Positions 26,937-34,450 of a stretch of 64,000 nt of DNA are shown piece after piece (position 1 is the first letter of the stretch; each line of letters opens with the position of its first letter). Origin of the DNA: Rugamonas sp045984285 (lineage in GTDB: Bacteria; Pseudomonadota; Gammaproteobacteria; Burkholderiales; Burkholderiaceae_D); the NCBI RefSeq assembly GCF_045984285.3, contig NZ_JBJQIK030000002.1, positions 434,001-498,000 of the forward strand. The letters run 5' to 3'. A model generated the notes under the pieces. The model worked only from the letters and a program-made list of their open reading frames with translations. It was not told the DNA's origin and searched no databases. A program made the position numbers and the translations under genes.

Positions 26937-29900
26937 TGCGCAACGTGCTGAATCTTTTGCAGGGAACCCGCATCGGCGCCATCGTGCTTGCATTCACCAC
27001 CCGCTTGCGGGATACCTGGCAGCGCGATATCCTGCTGCGGCTGGCCGTCAGTATCTTCCTCGCCGTGGCCCTGTCCACGGCCGCCTACACCACCTATGCC
27101 GTGCGCACCCTGCGCGCGGAAGCGGAACAGAATCTCCAGCAGCGCTCCGAACGCATCGCCACCATGCTGGCGCAGGCGCTGGCGCGTCCGCTGTTCGACA
27201 TCAACAACGCGGCCATCACCAGTGTGGTGGACGCCATGCGCGGCACGCCCGAAGTGCTGATGCTGCGCGTGCTGGCGCCGGGCGGCGGGGAAATGGCCAG
27301 CTTCACGGTGCCGCGCATCGACCCGAAAATGGCCATCGTCGTGCACCGCGAAATCAGCTTCCAGGACGGCAGTCGCAATTATGTGGTGGGCGCCATCGAC
27401 CTTGCCTATTCGCGGTCCGAAGTGGACGAGGAAACGCGGCGCCGCCTGCTGCATGCGCTGGCGGTGAACCTGCTGCTGGCGCTCACCATCGTGGGGTCCA
27501 TCTTCCTCGTGGGCCGCAAGGCAGTGCGGCCTTTCGCCGACATCCAGCGTTCGCTGGAAAAGCTCACCCAGGGCAAGACCGACATCGAACTGTCCGGCAT
27601 TGGCCGTGCCGACCAGGTGGGCCGCCTGTCCGGCGCCGTGCGCAGCTTCCGCGACACGCTGACGCGCCTGCGCGATGCGGAAAGCGAACTGCGCGAATTG
27701 AATGGCGACCTGGAACAGAAGATCGACGCGCGTACGCATGAACTCAAGCTCACCATGCAGGTGGCGCGCGACAGCCAGCGCAAGGTGCAGGCCATCGTGG
27801 ACACGGCGCTGGATGCCGTGGTGGGCATGGACCGCAACGGCCGCATCGTGGGCTGGAACCGCCAGGCCGAAATCATTTTCGGCTACAGCCGTGAAGAGGC
27901 GCTGGGCCAGCAGCTGGAAACGCTGATCATTCCGCAGCGTTACCGTTACGACCACCGCAAGGGCATGCAGCGCTATGTGGCGGGCGGCCGCGGCAGCGGC
28001 GAAGTGCTGGACCGCCGCATCGAAGTGGAAGCGCTGCGCGCCGACGGCAGCGAATTCCCGATCGAACTGTCGATTACGAGGGTAGTGCTGGACGGCGACG
28101 ACAACTACGAATTCTGCGCCTTCATCCGCGACATCAGCGACCGCCGCGAACGCGAACAGAAGCTGGTGACGGCGAACGTGATGGCGGAGGCGGCCAATAT
28201 CGCCAAGTCCGAATTCCTGGCCAATATGAGCCACGAGATCCGCACGCCGATGAGCGCGATCATCGGCATGGCCTACCTGGCGCTGCGCACCGAGCTCTCG
28301 CCCAAGCAGCACGATTATGTGAGCAAGATCCACCGCGCCGCGCTGGCGCTGCTGGGCATCATCAACGATATCCTGGATTTCTCGAAGATCGAGGCAGGGC
28401 GGCTGGAAGTGGAAGAGATTCCCTTCTTCCTGGACGATGTGCTGGCCAATGTGGCCAGCGTTACCAGCCAGCGCGCTGCGGACAAGCAGCTTGAATACCT
28501 GTTCAATGTGCCGCCTTCGATTCCGCGCCACCTGTGCGGCGACCCGCTGCGCCTGGGCCAGGTGCTGATCAACCTGGTCAACAATGCGGTGAAGTTCACG
28601 GCCGCCGGCGAACTGGAACTGGCGGTATCGCTGCTGGACCAGCCGGCCGGCGGAAAAGTGGCCTTGCGCTTTGCCGTGCGCGATACCGGCATCGGCATGT
28701 CGCCGCAGCAGAAAACGAAGCTGTTCCGCGCCTTCAGCCAGGCCAATGGCTCGACCACCCGGCAGTACGGCGGCACGGGACTGGGCCTCTCGATTTCGCA
28801 GCAGCTGGTGCGCCTGATGGGCGGGGCCATCCAGGTGGAAAGCGAAGAGAACAAGGGCTCCACATTCTACTTCGACCTGCAGTTCCAGCTGTCCGGCCAG
28901 CCGGAGCGCGTGGCGCTGGTGCCTGCGGAACTGAACGGCGCGCGCGTGCTGCTGGTCGATGACAGCCCGGTAGCGCTGGAAGTGCTGAGCGAAGCCGTGC
29001 GCGCCTTGCCGCTGCGCGCCGATACGGCGGCCGATGGTGTGGCCGCGCTGGCCGCGGTGCGCGCCGCCGATGCGGCGGGCGATCCCTACAAGCTGGTGTT
29101 CACGGACTGGCGCATGCCCGGCATGGACGGCGTGGAGCTGGCCCGCCAGGTGCGCGAAGATGCAAAGCTGCGGCAGGCGCCCGGCATGGTGCTGGTGACG
29201 GCCTTTGGCCGCGAAGAAGTGCAGCGTGAAGCCGATGCGGCGGGCTTCGTGGGCTTCCTGTTCAAGCCTATCGGGCAGAGCGCGCTGGTGGATACGCTGG
29301 TATCGATGTTCGCCTCCTCGAACCCGGTGACGGAACCGCGCATCACGGTGCCGGGCCAGCAGTTCACCTCGCGCGTGCTGCTGGTGGAGGACAATCCGGT
29401 CAACCAGCAGATTGCAGCGGAGCTGATGGCGGTGCAGGGCATCCAGGTCGATTTCGCGGGCAATGGCCGCGAAGCGCTGGAGCTGCTGCAGCGCGAGGGT
29501 CCGCAAGCCTTCGACCTGGTGCTGATGGACCTGGAAATGCCGGAGATGGACGGCCACGAAGCCACGCGCGAACTGCGCAAGGACGCGCGCTTCGCCGAGC
29601 TGCCCGTGGTGGCCATGACGGCGCATGCGCTGGCCGATATCCGCGAGCGCTGCCTCAGGGAGGGCATGCAGGACTACATCACCAAGCCGATCGATCCGGA
29701 GCAGCTGTACGCCACCATGTCGCGCTGGCTGGGCAAGGCGCTGCTGCCTGCACCGCCGGTGCAGCCGCGCAGCAGCAATGGCAGCGCCAATAACGTGCTG
29801 CCCGTGTTCAACGGCATCGATACCGCACGCGGGCTGCGCCATGTTGCGGGCAACAACCAGCTCTATATGCAGCTGCTGGACCGCTTCCGCCATTCGCAGC

Positions 29901-30373
29901 GCGAAACGGCGGCCGACCTGCGCTCGGAGCTGGCGGAAGGGAATATGGCAGCGGCGGGCAAGCGCGTGCATACGCTGCGCGGCGTGGCGGGCAATATCGG
30001 CGCCACCTCAGCCGAGGCGGCGGCGCAGACGCTGGAAAGTGCGCTGGCGGGCGGCGATCCCGTTACCGGCGCCATGATCACCACGCTGGAAAGCGCGCTG
30101 GCCGATACCATCGCCGCGCTGGACAGCCACTTCGCCAACGCCCCCGCGCAGGCGCCGAGCGATACCGCCGTCAGCCCGGACACCGCGCTGGCCGAGCTCA
30201 CACGCCTGCTGGCCGGATTCAGCGGCGAAAGCACCGACTACTTCGACAGCGTGCGTTCCGCGCTTGCCACGCTGCTGCCTGCGGCCACCCTGGACCGTCT
30301 GGCACACCATATGGCGCACTATGAATTTGAAGCGGCGCACCGCCTGCTGCGGTCTGCCGCCCAGGAAACCTGA
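26936..30373 (+). CDS. Multi-domain phosphorelay kinase (HAMP-PAS-HisKA-HATPase-REC-REC-Hpt)
   Basis: 1145 residues. Two membrane helices (about 30-50 and 172-195) bound a short periplasmic region. HAMP and coiled-coil regions (to about 275) follow, then PAS (about 280-410), HisKA with H433 (NMSHEIRTPMSAIIG), an ATPase domain, receivers with D724 and D865, and a C-terminal Hpt domain with H1012 (VHTLRGVAGNIG). This supports an internal relay H433 - D865 - H1012, with onward transfer to a response regulator. The HD-GYP protein encoded five bases downstream is the obvious recipient. The periplasmic protein encoded just upstream may supply the signal. Confidence 0.94.
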   Translation: MRNVLNLLQGTRIGAIVLAFTTRLRDTWQRDILLRLAVSIFLAVALSTAAYTTYAVRTLRAEAEQNLQQRSERIATMLAQALARPLFDINNAAITSVVDAMRGTPEVLMLRVLAPGGGEMASFTVPRIDPKMAIVVHREISFQDGSRNYVVGAIDLAYSRSEVDEETRRRLLHALAVNLLLALTIVGSIFLVGRKAVRPFADIQRSLEKLTQGKTDIELSGIGRADQVGRLSGAVRSFRDTLTRLRDAESELRELNGDLEQKIDARTHELKLTMQVARDSQRKVQAIVDTALDAVVGMDRNGRIVGWNRQAEIIFGYSREEALGQQLETLIIPQRYRYDHRKGMQRYVAGGRGSGEVLDRRIEVEALRADGSEFPIELSITRVVLDGDDNYEFCAFIRDISDRREREQKLVTANVMAEAANIAKSEFLANMSHEIRTPMSAIIGMAYLALRTELSPKQHDYVSKIHRAALALLGIINDILDFSKIEAGRLEVEEIPFFLDDVLANVASVTSQRAADKQLEYLFNVPPSIPRHLCGDPLRLGQVLINLVNNAVKFTAAGELELAVSLLDQPAGGKVALRFAVRDTGIGMSPQQKTKLFRAFSQANGSTTRQYGGTGLGLSISQQLVRLMGGAIQVESEENKGSTFYFDLQFQLSGQPERVALVPAELNGARVLLVDDSPVALEVLSEAVRALPLRADTAADGVAALAAVRAADAAGDPYKLVFTDWRMPGMDGVELARQVREDAKLRQAPGMVLVTAFGREEVQREADAAGFVGFLFKPIGQSALVDTLVSMFASSNPVTEPRITVPGQQFTSRVLLVEDNPVNQQIAAELMAVQGIQVDFAGNGREALELLQREGPQAFDLVLMDLEMPEMDGHEATRELRKDARFAELPVVAMTAHALADIRERCLREGMQDYITKPIDPEQLYATMSRWLGKALLPAPPVQPRSSNGSANNVLPVFNGIDTARGLRHVAGNNQLYMQLLDRFRHSQRETAADLRSELAEGNMAAAGKRVHTLRGVAGNIGATSAEAAAQTLESALAGGDPVTGAMITTLESALADTIAALDSHFANAPAQAPSDTAVSPDTALAELTRLLAGFSGESTDYFDSVRSALATLLPAATLDRLAHHMAHYEFEAAHRLLRSAAQET

Positions 30374-30378
30374 GCGCC

Positions 30379-31479
30379 ATGGACAAAACACGCCCCACCA
30401 TCCTGATTGTCGACGACACGCCCGACAACATCATGCTGCTTTCCAGCCTGCTGAAAGAGCAATACAACACCAAGGTTGCCACCAATGGCGCAACAGCGCT
30501 GCAGATCCTGCAGAACACGCCGGAGGTGGACATGGTGCTGTTGGACGTGATGATGCCGGAGATGGATGGCTATGAGGTGTGCCGCTGCATCAAGGCCGAT
30601 CCCCGCACCAGCGATATCCCGGTGCTGTTCCTCACCGCGAAAAGCCAGCCGGAAGACGAAGCGCGCGGCCTGGGCATCGGCGCCGTGGACTACCTGATCA
30701 AGCCGGTCAGCCCGCCGATCCTGTTTGCGCGCGTCAGCACCCACCTCACGCTGCGCGAAGCGCGCAAGGTGCTGGCGGACCAGAACCGCAACCTGGAAGC
30801 GCTGGTGGCCGAACGCACCAGCCAGATCATGCGGGTGCAGGACGCCACCATCATGGCGATGGCGACGATGGCCGAAACGCGCGACAACGAAACCGGCAAC
30901 CATATCCGCCGTACGCAGAACTATGTGAAGGCGCTGGCCGAGAAGCTGAAGGGCCATCCGCGCTTCGCGGACGAGCTGACGGACGAGAATATCCACCTGC
31001 TGTACAAATCCGCGCCGCTGCACGATATCGGCAAGGTCGGGATTCCGGACCGCATCCTGCACAAGCCGGGGCCGCTGGACCGCGACGAATTCGAGATCAT
31101 GAAGCTGCACGCAGAGTATGGCGGCGACACCATCCGCCAGGTGGAAAAGCACCTGGGCGGCACCAACAGCTTCCTCACCTATGCACGCGAGATCGCGCAG
31201 TCGCACCAGGAGAAATGGGACGGTTCCGGCTACCCGCAGAACCTGTGCGGCGACGCCATTCCCCTGTCCGCACGCCTGATGGCGATCGCCGACGTATATG
31301 ACGCGCTGATTTCAAAGCGCGTCTACAAGCCTGCCTACAGCCATGAAGAAGCTCTGGGCATCATGCGCAAGGGCAGGGCGACGCACTTCGACCCGGACAT
31401 GCTGGATGCCTTCTTCGAGATCGAAGCCCGCTTTGCACAGATCGCTCAGGAATTTCGCGACGCCGAAGAAGAGGTGTGA
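30379..31479 (+). CDS. Response regulator with HD-GYP phosphodiesterase domain (RpfG-like)
   Basis: 366 residues: a receiver with phospho-acceptor D56 (MVLLDVMMPEMDG), a helical linker, and an HD-GYP domain carrying HD at 215-216 (LHDIGKVGIPD) and GYP at 284-286 (WDGSGYP). Such proteins hydrolyse c-di-GMP to GMP when phosphorylated. Third gene of an operon with a solute-binding protein and a phosphorelay kinase, so a periplasmic ligand may lower c-di-GMP. Confidence 0.94.
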   Translation: MDKTRPTILIVDDTPDNIMLLSSLLKEQYNTKVATNGATALQILQNTPEVDMVLLDVMMPEMDGYEVCRCIKADPRTSDIPVLFLTAKSQPEDEARGLGIGAVDYLIKPVSPPILFARVSTHLTLREARKVLADQNRNLEALVAERTSQIMRVQDATIMAMATMAETRDNETGNHIRRTQNYVKALAEKLKGHPRFADELTDENIHLLYKSAPLHDIGKVGIPDRILHKPGPLDRDEFEIMKLHAEYGGDTIRQVEKHLGGTNSFLTYAREIAQSHQEKWDGSGYPQNLCGDAIPLSARLMAIADVYDALISKRVYKPAYSHEEALGIMRKGRATHFDPDMLDAFFEIEARFAQIAQEFRDAEEEV

Positions 31480-31503
31480 AATTTTGTAATACTGGCTAGT
31501 GCT

Positions 31504-31546
31504 TTCGGAAAAATAGTATATATTATTTATATTGTTGATTTCCGAA
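31504..31546 (+). promoter_or_regulatory. Promoter region with inverted repeat before the H1-like gene
   Basis: Arms TTCGGAAA (31504-31511) and TTTCCGAA (31539-31546) are perfect inverted repeats separated by 27 very AT-rich bases. The spacer includes TATATT (31519-31524), a likely -10. If transcription starts just after this, the left arm is not in the mRNA, so the repeat is more likely an operator than an RNA hairpin. The right arm touches the ribosome binding site AAGGAG. Confidence 0.5.
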
Positions 31547-31555
31547 GGAGCACCT

Positions 31556-32059
31556 ATGGCAACTGCCAAGCCAGTAAAACCAGCTGCGAAACCCGCAGCG
31601 AAAGCCGCCGTCAAACCTGCCGCCAGGCCGGCTGCGAAGCCCGCCGCCAAGGTTGCCGCAAAGCCTGCTGCAAAAGCGGCCGCCAAGCCGGCCGTCAAGC
31701 CGGTAGCGAAGCCCGCCGCAAAACCAGCTGCAAAATCCGCGCCGAAAGCGCCTGCCGCAGCAAAGCCTGTGAAAGCCGCAAAGCCGGCGAAGCCGGTCAA
31801 GCCCACCAAGGCAGCCGAGGTGCTGAAAGAGAAGCCGCGCAAGGAAAAACTGGTGCGCGACAGCTTCACCATGCCGGAGGCCGAATATGCGGTGCTGGGC
31901 CAGGTAAAGAAAGCCTGCCTGAAAGCCGGCTTCGAGATCAAGAAAAGTGAACTGTTGCGTATTGGCGTCGCGCTGATCAGCCAGATCGACATGGCCACGC
32001 TGCAGAATGTGCTCGCCTCGCTGCCGCAACTGAAGACGGGCCGTCCGAAGAAGGCCTGA
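31556..32059 (+). CDS. Histone H1-like protein with PAKA repeats and a C-terminal helical domain
   Basis: 167 residues. Residues 3-90 are low-complexity KPAAKPA repeats, as in eukaryotic H1 tails and the bacterial AlgP/HctB-like proteins. The C-terminal 65 residues are ordered, beginning RDSFTMPEAEYAVLG and ending LKTGRPKKA. A pattern of one strand and two helices (FTMPEAEYAVL, KSELLRIGVALI) resembles a ribbon-helix-helix DNA-binding unit. It probably coats or bends DNA. AAGGAG precedes ATG at 31556. Repeat number is likely variable between strains. Confidence 0.8.
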   Translation: MATAKPVKPAAKPAAKAAVKPAARPAAKPAAKVAAKPAAKAAAKPAVKPVAKPAAKPAAKSAPKAPAAAKPVKAAKPAKPVKPTKAAEVLKEKPRKEKLVRDSFTMPEAEYAVLGQVKKACLKAGFEIKKSELLRIGVALISQIDMATLQNVLASLPQLKTGRPKKA

Positions 32060-32091
32060 TGTCACAAAACTGAAATGACATTGTCATGGCC
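32059..32091 (+). promoter_or_regulatory. Pho-box-like tandem repeats upstream of the OlsB-like gene
   Basis: Three 11-base units carry TGTCAC (32060), TGAAAT (32071) and TGTCAT (32082), exactly 11 bases apart and each followed by a 4-5 base spacer. This is the spacing of PhoB boxes (CTGTCAT direct repeats). The outer two match well, the middle one poorly. It starts at the stop codon of the H1-like gene and lies about 55 bases before the acyltransferase. Confidence 0.5.
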
Positions 32092-32144
32092 GTGAAGCAA
32101 TAGACCGCTACGCTTGCTTCGTCTTCCACTACCAAGGACGAAGC

Positions 32145-32921
32145 ATGCAACAGCCGATCGAACAGCTGGCGGTGCGTACCGCACAGCCCCGCCTCGTACT
32201 CAGCATGGCCAGCACGCCGGACGAACTGCGCGAAGTACAACGCCTGCGCTACAAGGTCTTCATCGAGACCATGGGCCTGACTTCGCTGCAGCGTGCCGAT
32301 GGCCTGGACGCCGACGAATTCGACGCGCATTGCGACCACCTGATCGTGCGCGAATCGGACAGCCTGCGCGTGGTCGGCACCTACCGCTTGCTGAGCCCGG
32401 CGGGCGCGCGCAAACTGGGGCGCGTGTACTCCGAAAATGAATTCGACCTGGGCCGCCTGAACAACCTGCGCGGCCGCATGGTCGAAGCGGGCAGGGCATG
32501 CATCCATCCGGACTACCGCGGCGGCAGCGTGATCATGCTGCTCTGGTCCGGCCTGGCCGACTACATGCGCCGCCAGCAGTGCGACTACCTGGTTGGCTGC
32601 GCCAGCATCAGCCTGGCGGATGGCGGCCACAATGCGGTCGCCGTATTCGAACAGCTGCGCCAGAAGCATATGGCGCCGGCCGAATACCGCGTCACCCCGC
32701 ACCTGCCGTTCCCGTTCCAGAAAGTGGCCCCGGCGCTGTCGGCGCAAGTGCCGCCGCTGCTGAAAGGCTATATGCGCTCCGGCGCCTGGATCTGCGGCGA
32801 ACCGGCCTGGGACCCTGACTTCGAAAGCGCCGACCTGTTCCTCCTGATGCCCCTGGCCAACCTCGACGCCCGCTACGCCCGCCACTACGGCGTCGCCGAC
32901 CCCCTCCCCGCCGCCGCCTGA
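32145..32921 (+). CDS. GNAT-type N-acyltransferase, OlsB-like
   Basis: 258 residues of the ornithine-acyl-ACP acyltransferase / hemolysin-like family. Early RYKVFIETMGL, the middle block HLIVRESDSLRVVGTYRLL, and GRACIHPDYRGGSVIMLLW are family hallmarks. OlsB adds a 3-hydroxyacyl chain to ornithine, the first step of ornithine lipid synthesis, a phosphorus-free membrane lipid made in many bacteria under phosphate limitation. No olsA is nearby, so it may instead make another acyl amino acid. AAGGAC precedes the ATG. The Pho-box-like repeats upstream fit a phosphate-starvation role. Confidence 0.75.
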   Translation: MQQPIEQLAVRTAQPRLVLSMASTPDELREVQRLRYKVFIETMGLTSLQRADGLDADEFDAHCDHLIVRESDSLRVVGTYRLLSPAGARKLGRVYSENEFDLGRLNNLRGRMVEAGRACIHPDYRGGSVIMLLWSGLADYMRRQQCDYLVGCASISLADGGHNAVAVFEQLRQKHMAPAEYRVTPHLPFPFQKVAPALSAQVPPLLKGYMRSGAWICGEPAWDPDFESADLFLLMPLANLDARYARHYGVADPLPAAA

Positions 32922-33022
32922 CACCATGGGGTCAGGCACCTGCTGTCAGACACAGTTATCGTAAGTTGCGGAGTTCACGGCGACTGTACCTGACACGTGG
33001 TGCCTGACCCCAGGGTGTCAGG
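32917..33022. repeat. Long interrupted palindrome between convergent genes
   Basis: Nested inverted arms: CCTGACACC / GGTGTCAGG (32917-32925 and 33014-33022), TGGGGTCAGGCACC / GGTGCCTGACCCCA (32927-32940 and 32999-33012) and TGTCAG / CTGACA (32944-32949 and 32990-32995), around a 40-base centre. The left end includes the acyltransferase stop codon and the right end stops two bases before the stop of the outer-membrane-factor gene. It may act as a bidirectional terminator or be a REP/MITE-like mobile repeat. Confidence 0.85.
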
Positions 33023-33024
33023 GG

Positions 33025-34449
33025 TTATTGCCAGCCGCCGCCGAGGGCGCGGATCAGGGCGACGGTGGTGATGGCGCGGCTGCCGCGCAGCTGGACTGCG
33101 CTGCGCTCCACGGCTGCGAGGTTGCGCTGGGCGTCCAGCAGCTCGAGGTAGCTGGAGCGGCCGGCATCGTACAGCTTTTGCGCGAGGCCGGCGGAGCGGC
33201 GCGCGGATTGCAGCGCGGCGTCGATTTCGCTGCTCTGGTTTTCCAGGATGCGCAGGCCCGCCAAGTTGTCTTCCACTTCCGCAAACGCCACCAGCACGCT
33301 CTGGCGGTAGCTGGCGACCGCTTCTTCCAGCGCGGCTTCGCTGCGCGTGACGTTGGACCGGTTGCGGCCTCCGTCAATCAGGGGCATCGACATCAGCGCG
33401 CCCAGCACCCAGGAGCGGCTGCTCCATTTGAAAACGTCGCCGCCGCTGTCGGACAGCCCGCCGCCGCTGGCGCTGATCGTGAGCGCGGGAAACATGGCCG
33501 AGCGCGCGACGCCGATGCGGGCATTGGAGGCTTCCATTGCCCGCTGCGCGGCCGCGATGTCGGGACGGCGTTCCAGAAGCGAGGAGGGCAGGCCGGCCGG
33601 AATCGCCGGCATCAGCAGCCCATCCTGCAGCGGTGATGCGGCTGCCGTGTAGCCGGATGCCGTTTTTCCCAGCAGGATGGCCAGCGCATGTTCGGTGTTG
33701 GTGCGCTGGCGTTGCAGGCCCACGGCTTCGGCGCGCGTTGTGGCAAGCTCGGTGCGTGCGCGCGACAGGTCGAATTCGCCGATGTCGCCCAGGTCGAAGC
33801 GGCGCTGGTTGATGCGCACGTTTTCTTCGCGCAGGCGCACGGTCTGGTCCAGCGTGGCCAGTTCCGCGTCCGTGGCGCGCAGGCGGTACCAGGCCTGGGC
33901 CACGTCGGCTTGCACCGACAGCAGCACGGACCGGTAGCTGGCTTCGCTGGCCGCCGCGTCGCCGCGCGCTGCCGCCACGTTGGAGGACACGCGGCCGAAC
34001 AGGTCGAGCTCATAGCTGGCCGTCAGCGCGGCCCGGTAGAGCGTCTGCGGCGCGACGGGCGTGCCCGCCGGGAGTCCGAGCTCAGTTGGCGATGAGCGCA
34101 GCCGCTGCACACCCGCCTGCAGGCCGATTTGCGGAATGCGGTCGGCCTCGGCGATGCCCGCAATGGCGCGCGCTTGCCTGAGCCGCGCTGCCGCTCCCGC
34201 CAGGTTCTGGTTGGCCGCCGTTGCCTCGGCGATCAGCGCGTTCAGCGCGGGGTCGTTGAAGGCCAGCCACCATTCGCCGCGCGGCTGGGCTTCCGCGGGC
34301 TGCGCCTGTTTCCAGCGTGTGCCGTCGGCTGCGGTTTGGGCAGGCGCTTCCTTGAAGGCGGCGGGCAGGTCGAGTGGCTGCTGCTGCAGCGTGGGGGCGC
34401 CGCAGCCTGCCAGCAGTGCCGCGCCGAGAGTGATGGAGAATGTGCGCAT
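33025..34449 (-). CDS. RND efflux outer-membrane factor (OprM/NodT family)
   Basis: 474-residue lipoprotein: lipobox LAGC near residue 16, two repeats of the TolC-like barrel and helical tunnel (for example YELDLFGRV, AMFPALTISA). It forms the outer-membrane channel of the efflux pump encoded upstream. AAGGAGGA before ATG at 34449 sets the start, one base after the stop of the pump gene. The 3' end lies beside the large palindrome. The set resembles MexEF-OprN. Confidence 0.92.
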   Translation of the reverse strand: MRTFSITLGAALLAGCGAPTLQQQPLDLPAAFKEAPAQTAADGTRWKQAQPAEAQPRGEWWLAFNDPALNALIAEATAANQNLAGAAARLRQARAIAGIAEADRIPQIGLQAGVQRLRSSPTELGLPAGTPVAPQTLYRAALTASYELDLFGRVSSNVAAARGDAAASEASYRSVLLSVQADVAQAWYRLRATDAELATLDQTVRLREENVRINQRRFDLGDIGEFDLSRARTELATTRAEAVGLQRQRTNTEHALAILLGKTASGYTAAASPLQDGLLMPAIPAGLPSSLLERRPDIAAAQRAMEASNARIGVARSAMFPALTISASGGGLSDSGGDVFKWSSRSWVLGALMSMPLIDGGRNRSNVTRSEAALEEAVASYRQSVLVAFAEVEDNLAGLRILENQSSEIDAALQSARRSAGLAQKLYDAGRSSYLELLDAQRNLAAVERSAVQLRGSRAITTVALIRALGGGWQ

Positions 34450-34450
34450 G

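Noticed and set aside
26894..29971. 1025-codon open frame on the minus strand
   Set aside because: Shadow of the phosphorelay kinase, with a His/Gln/Arg-rich translation typical of antisense frames.
31556..31830. Short repeats in the H1-like gene as a possible array or integron
   Set aside because: The repeats are coding PAKA units with third-base variation.
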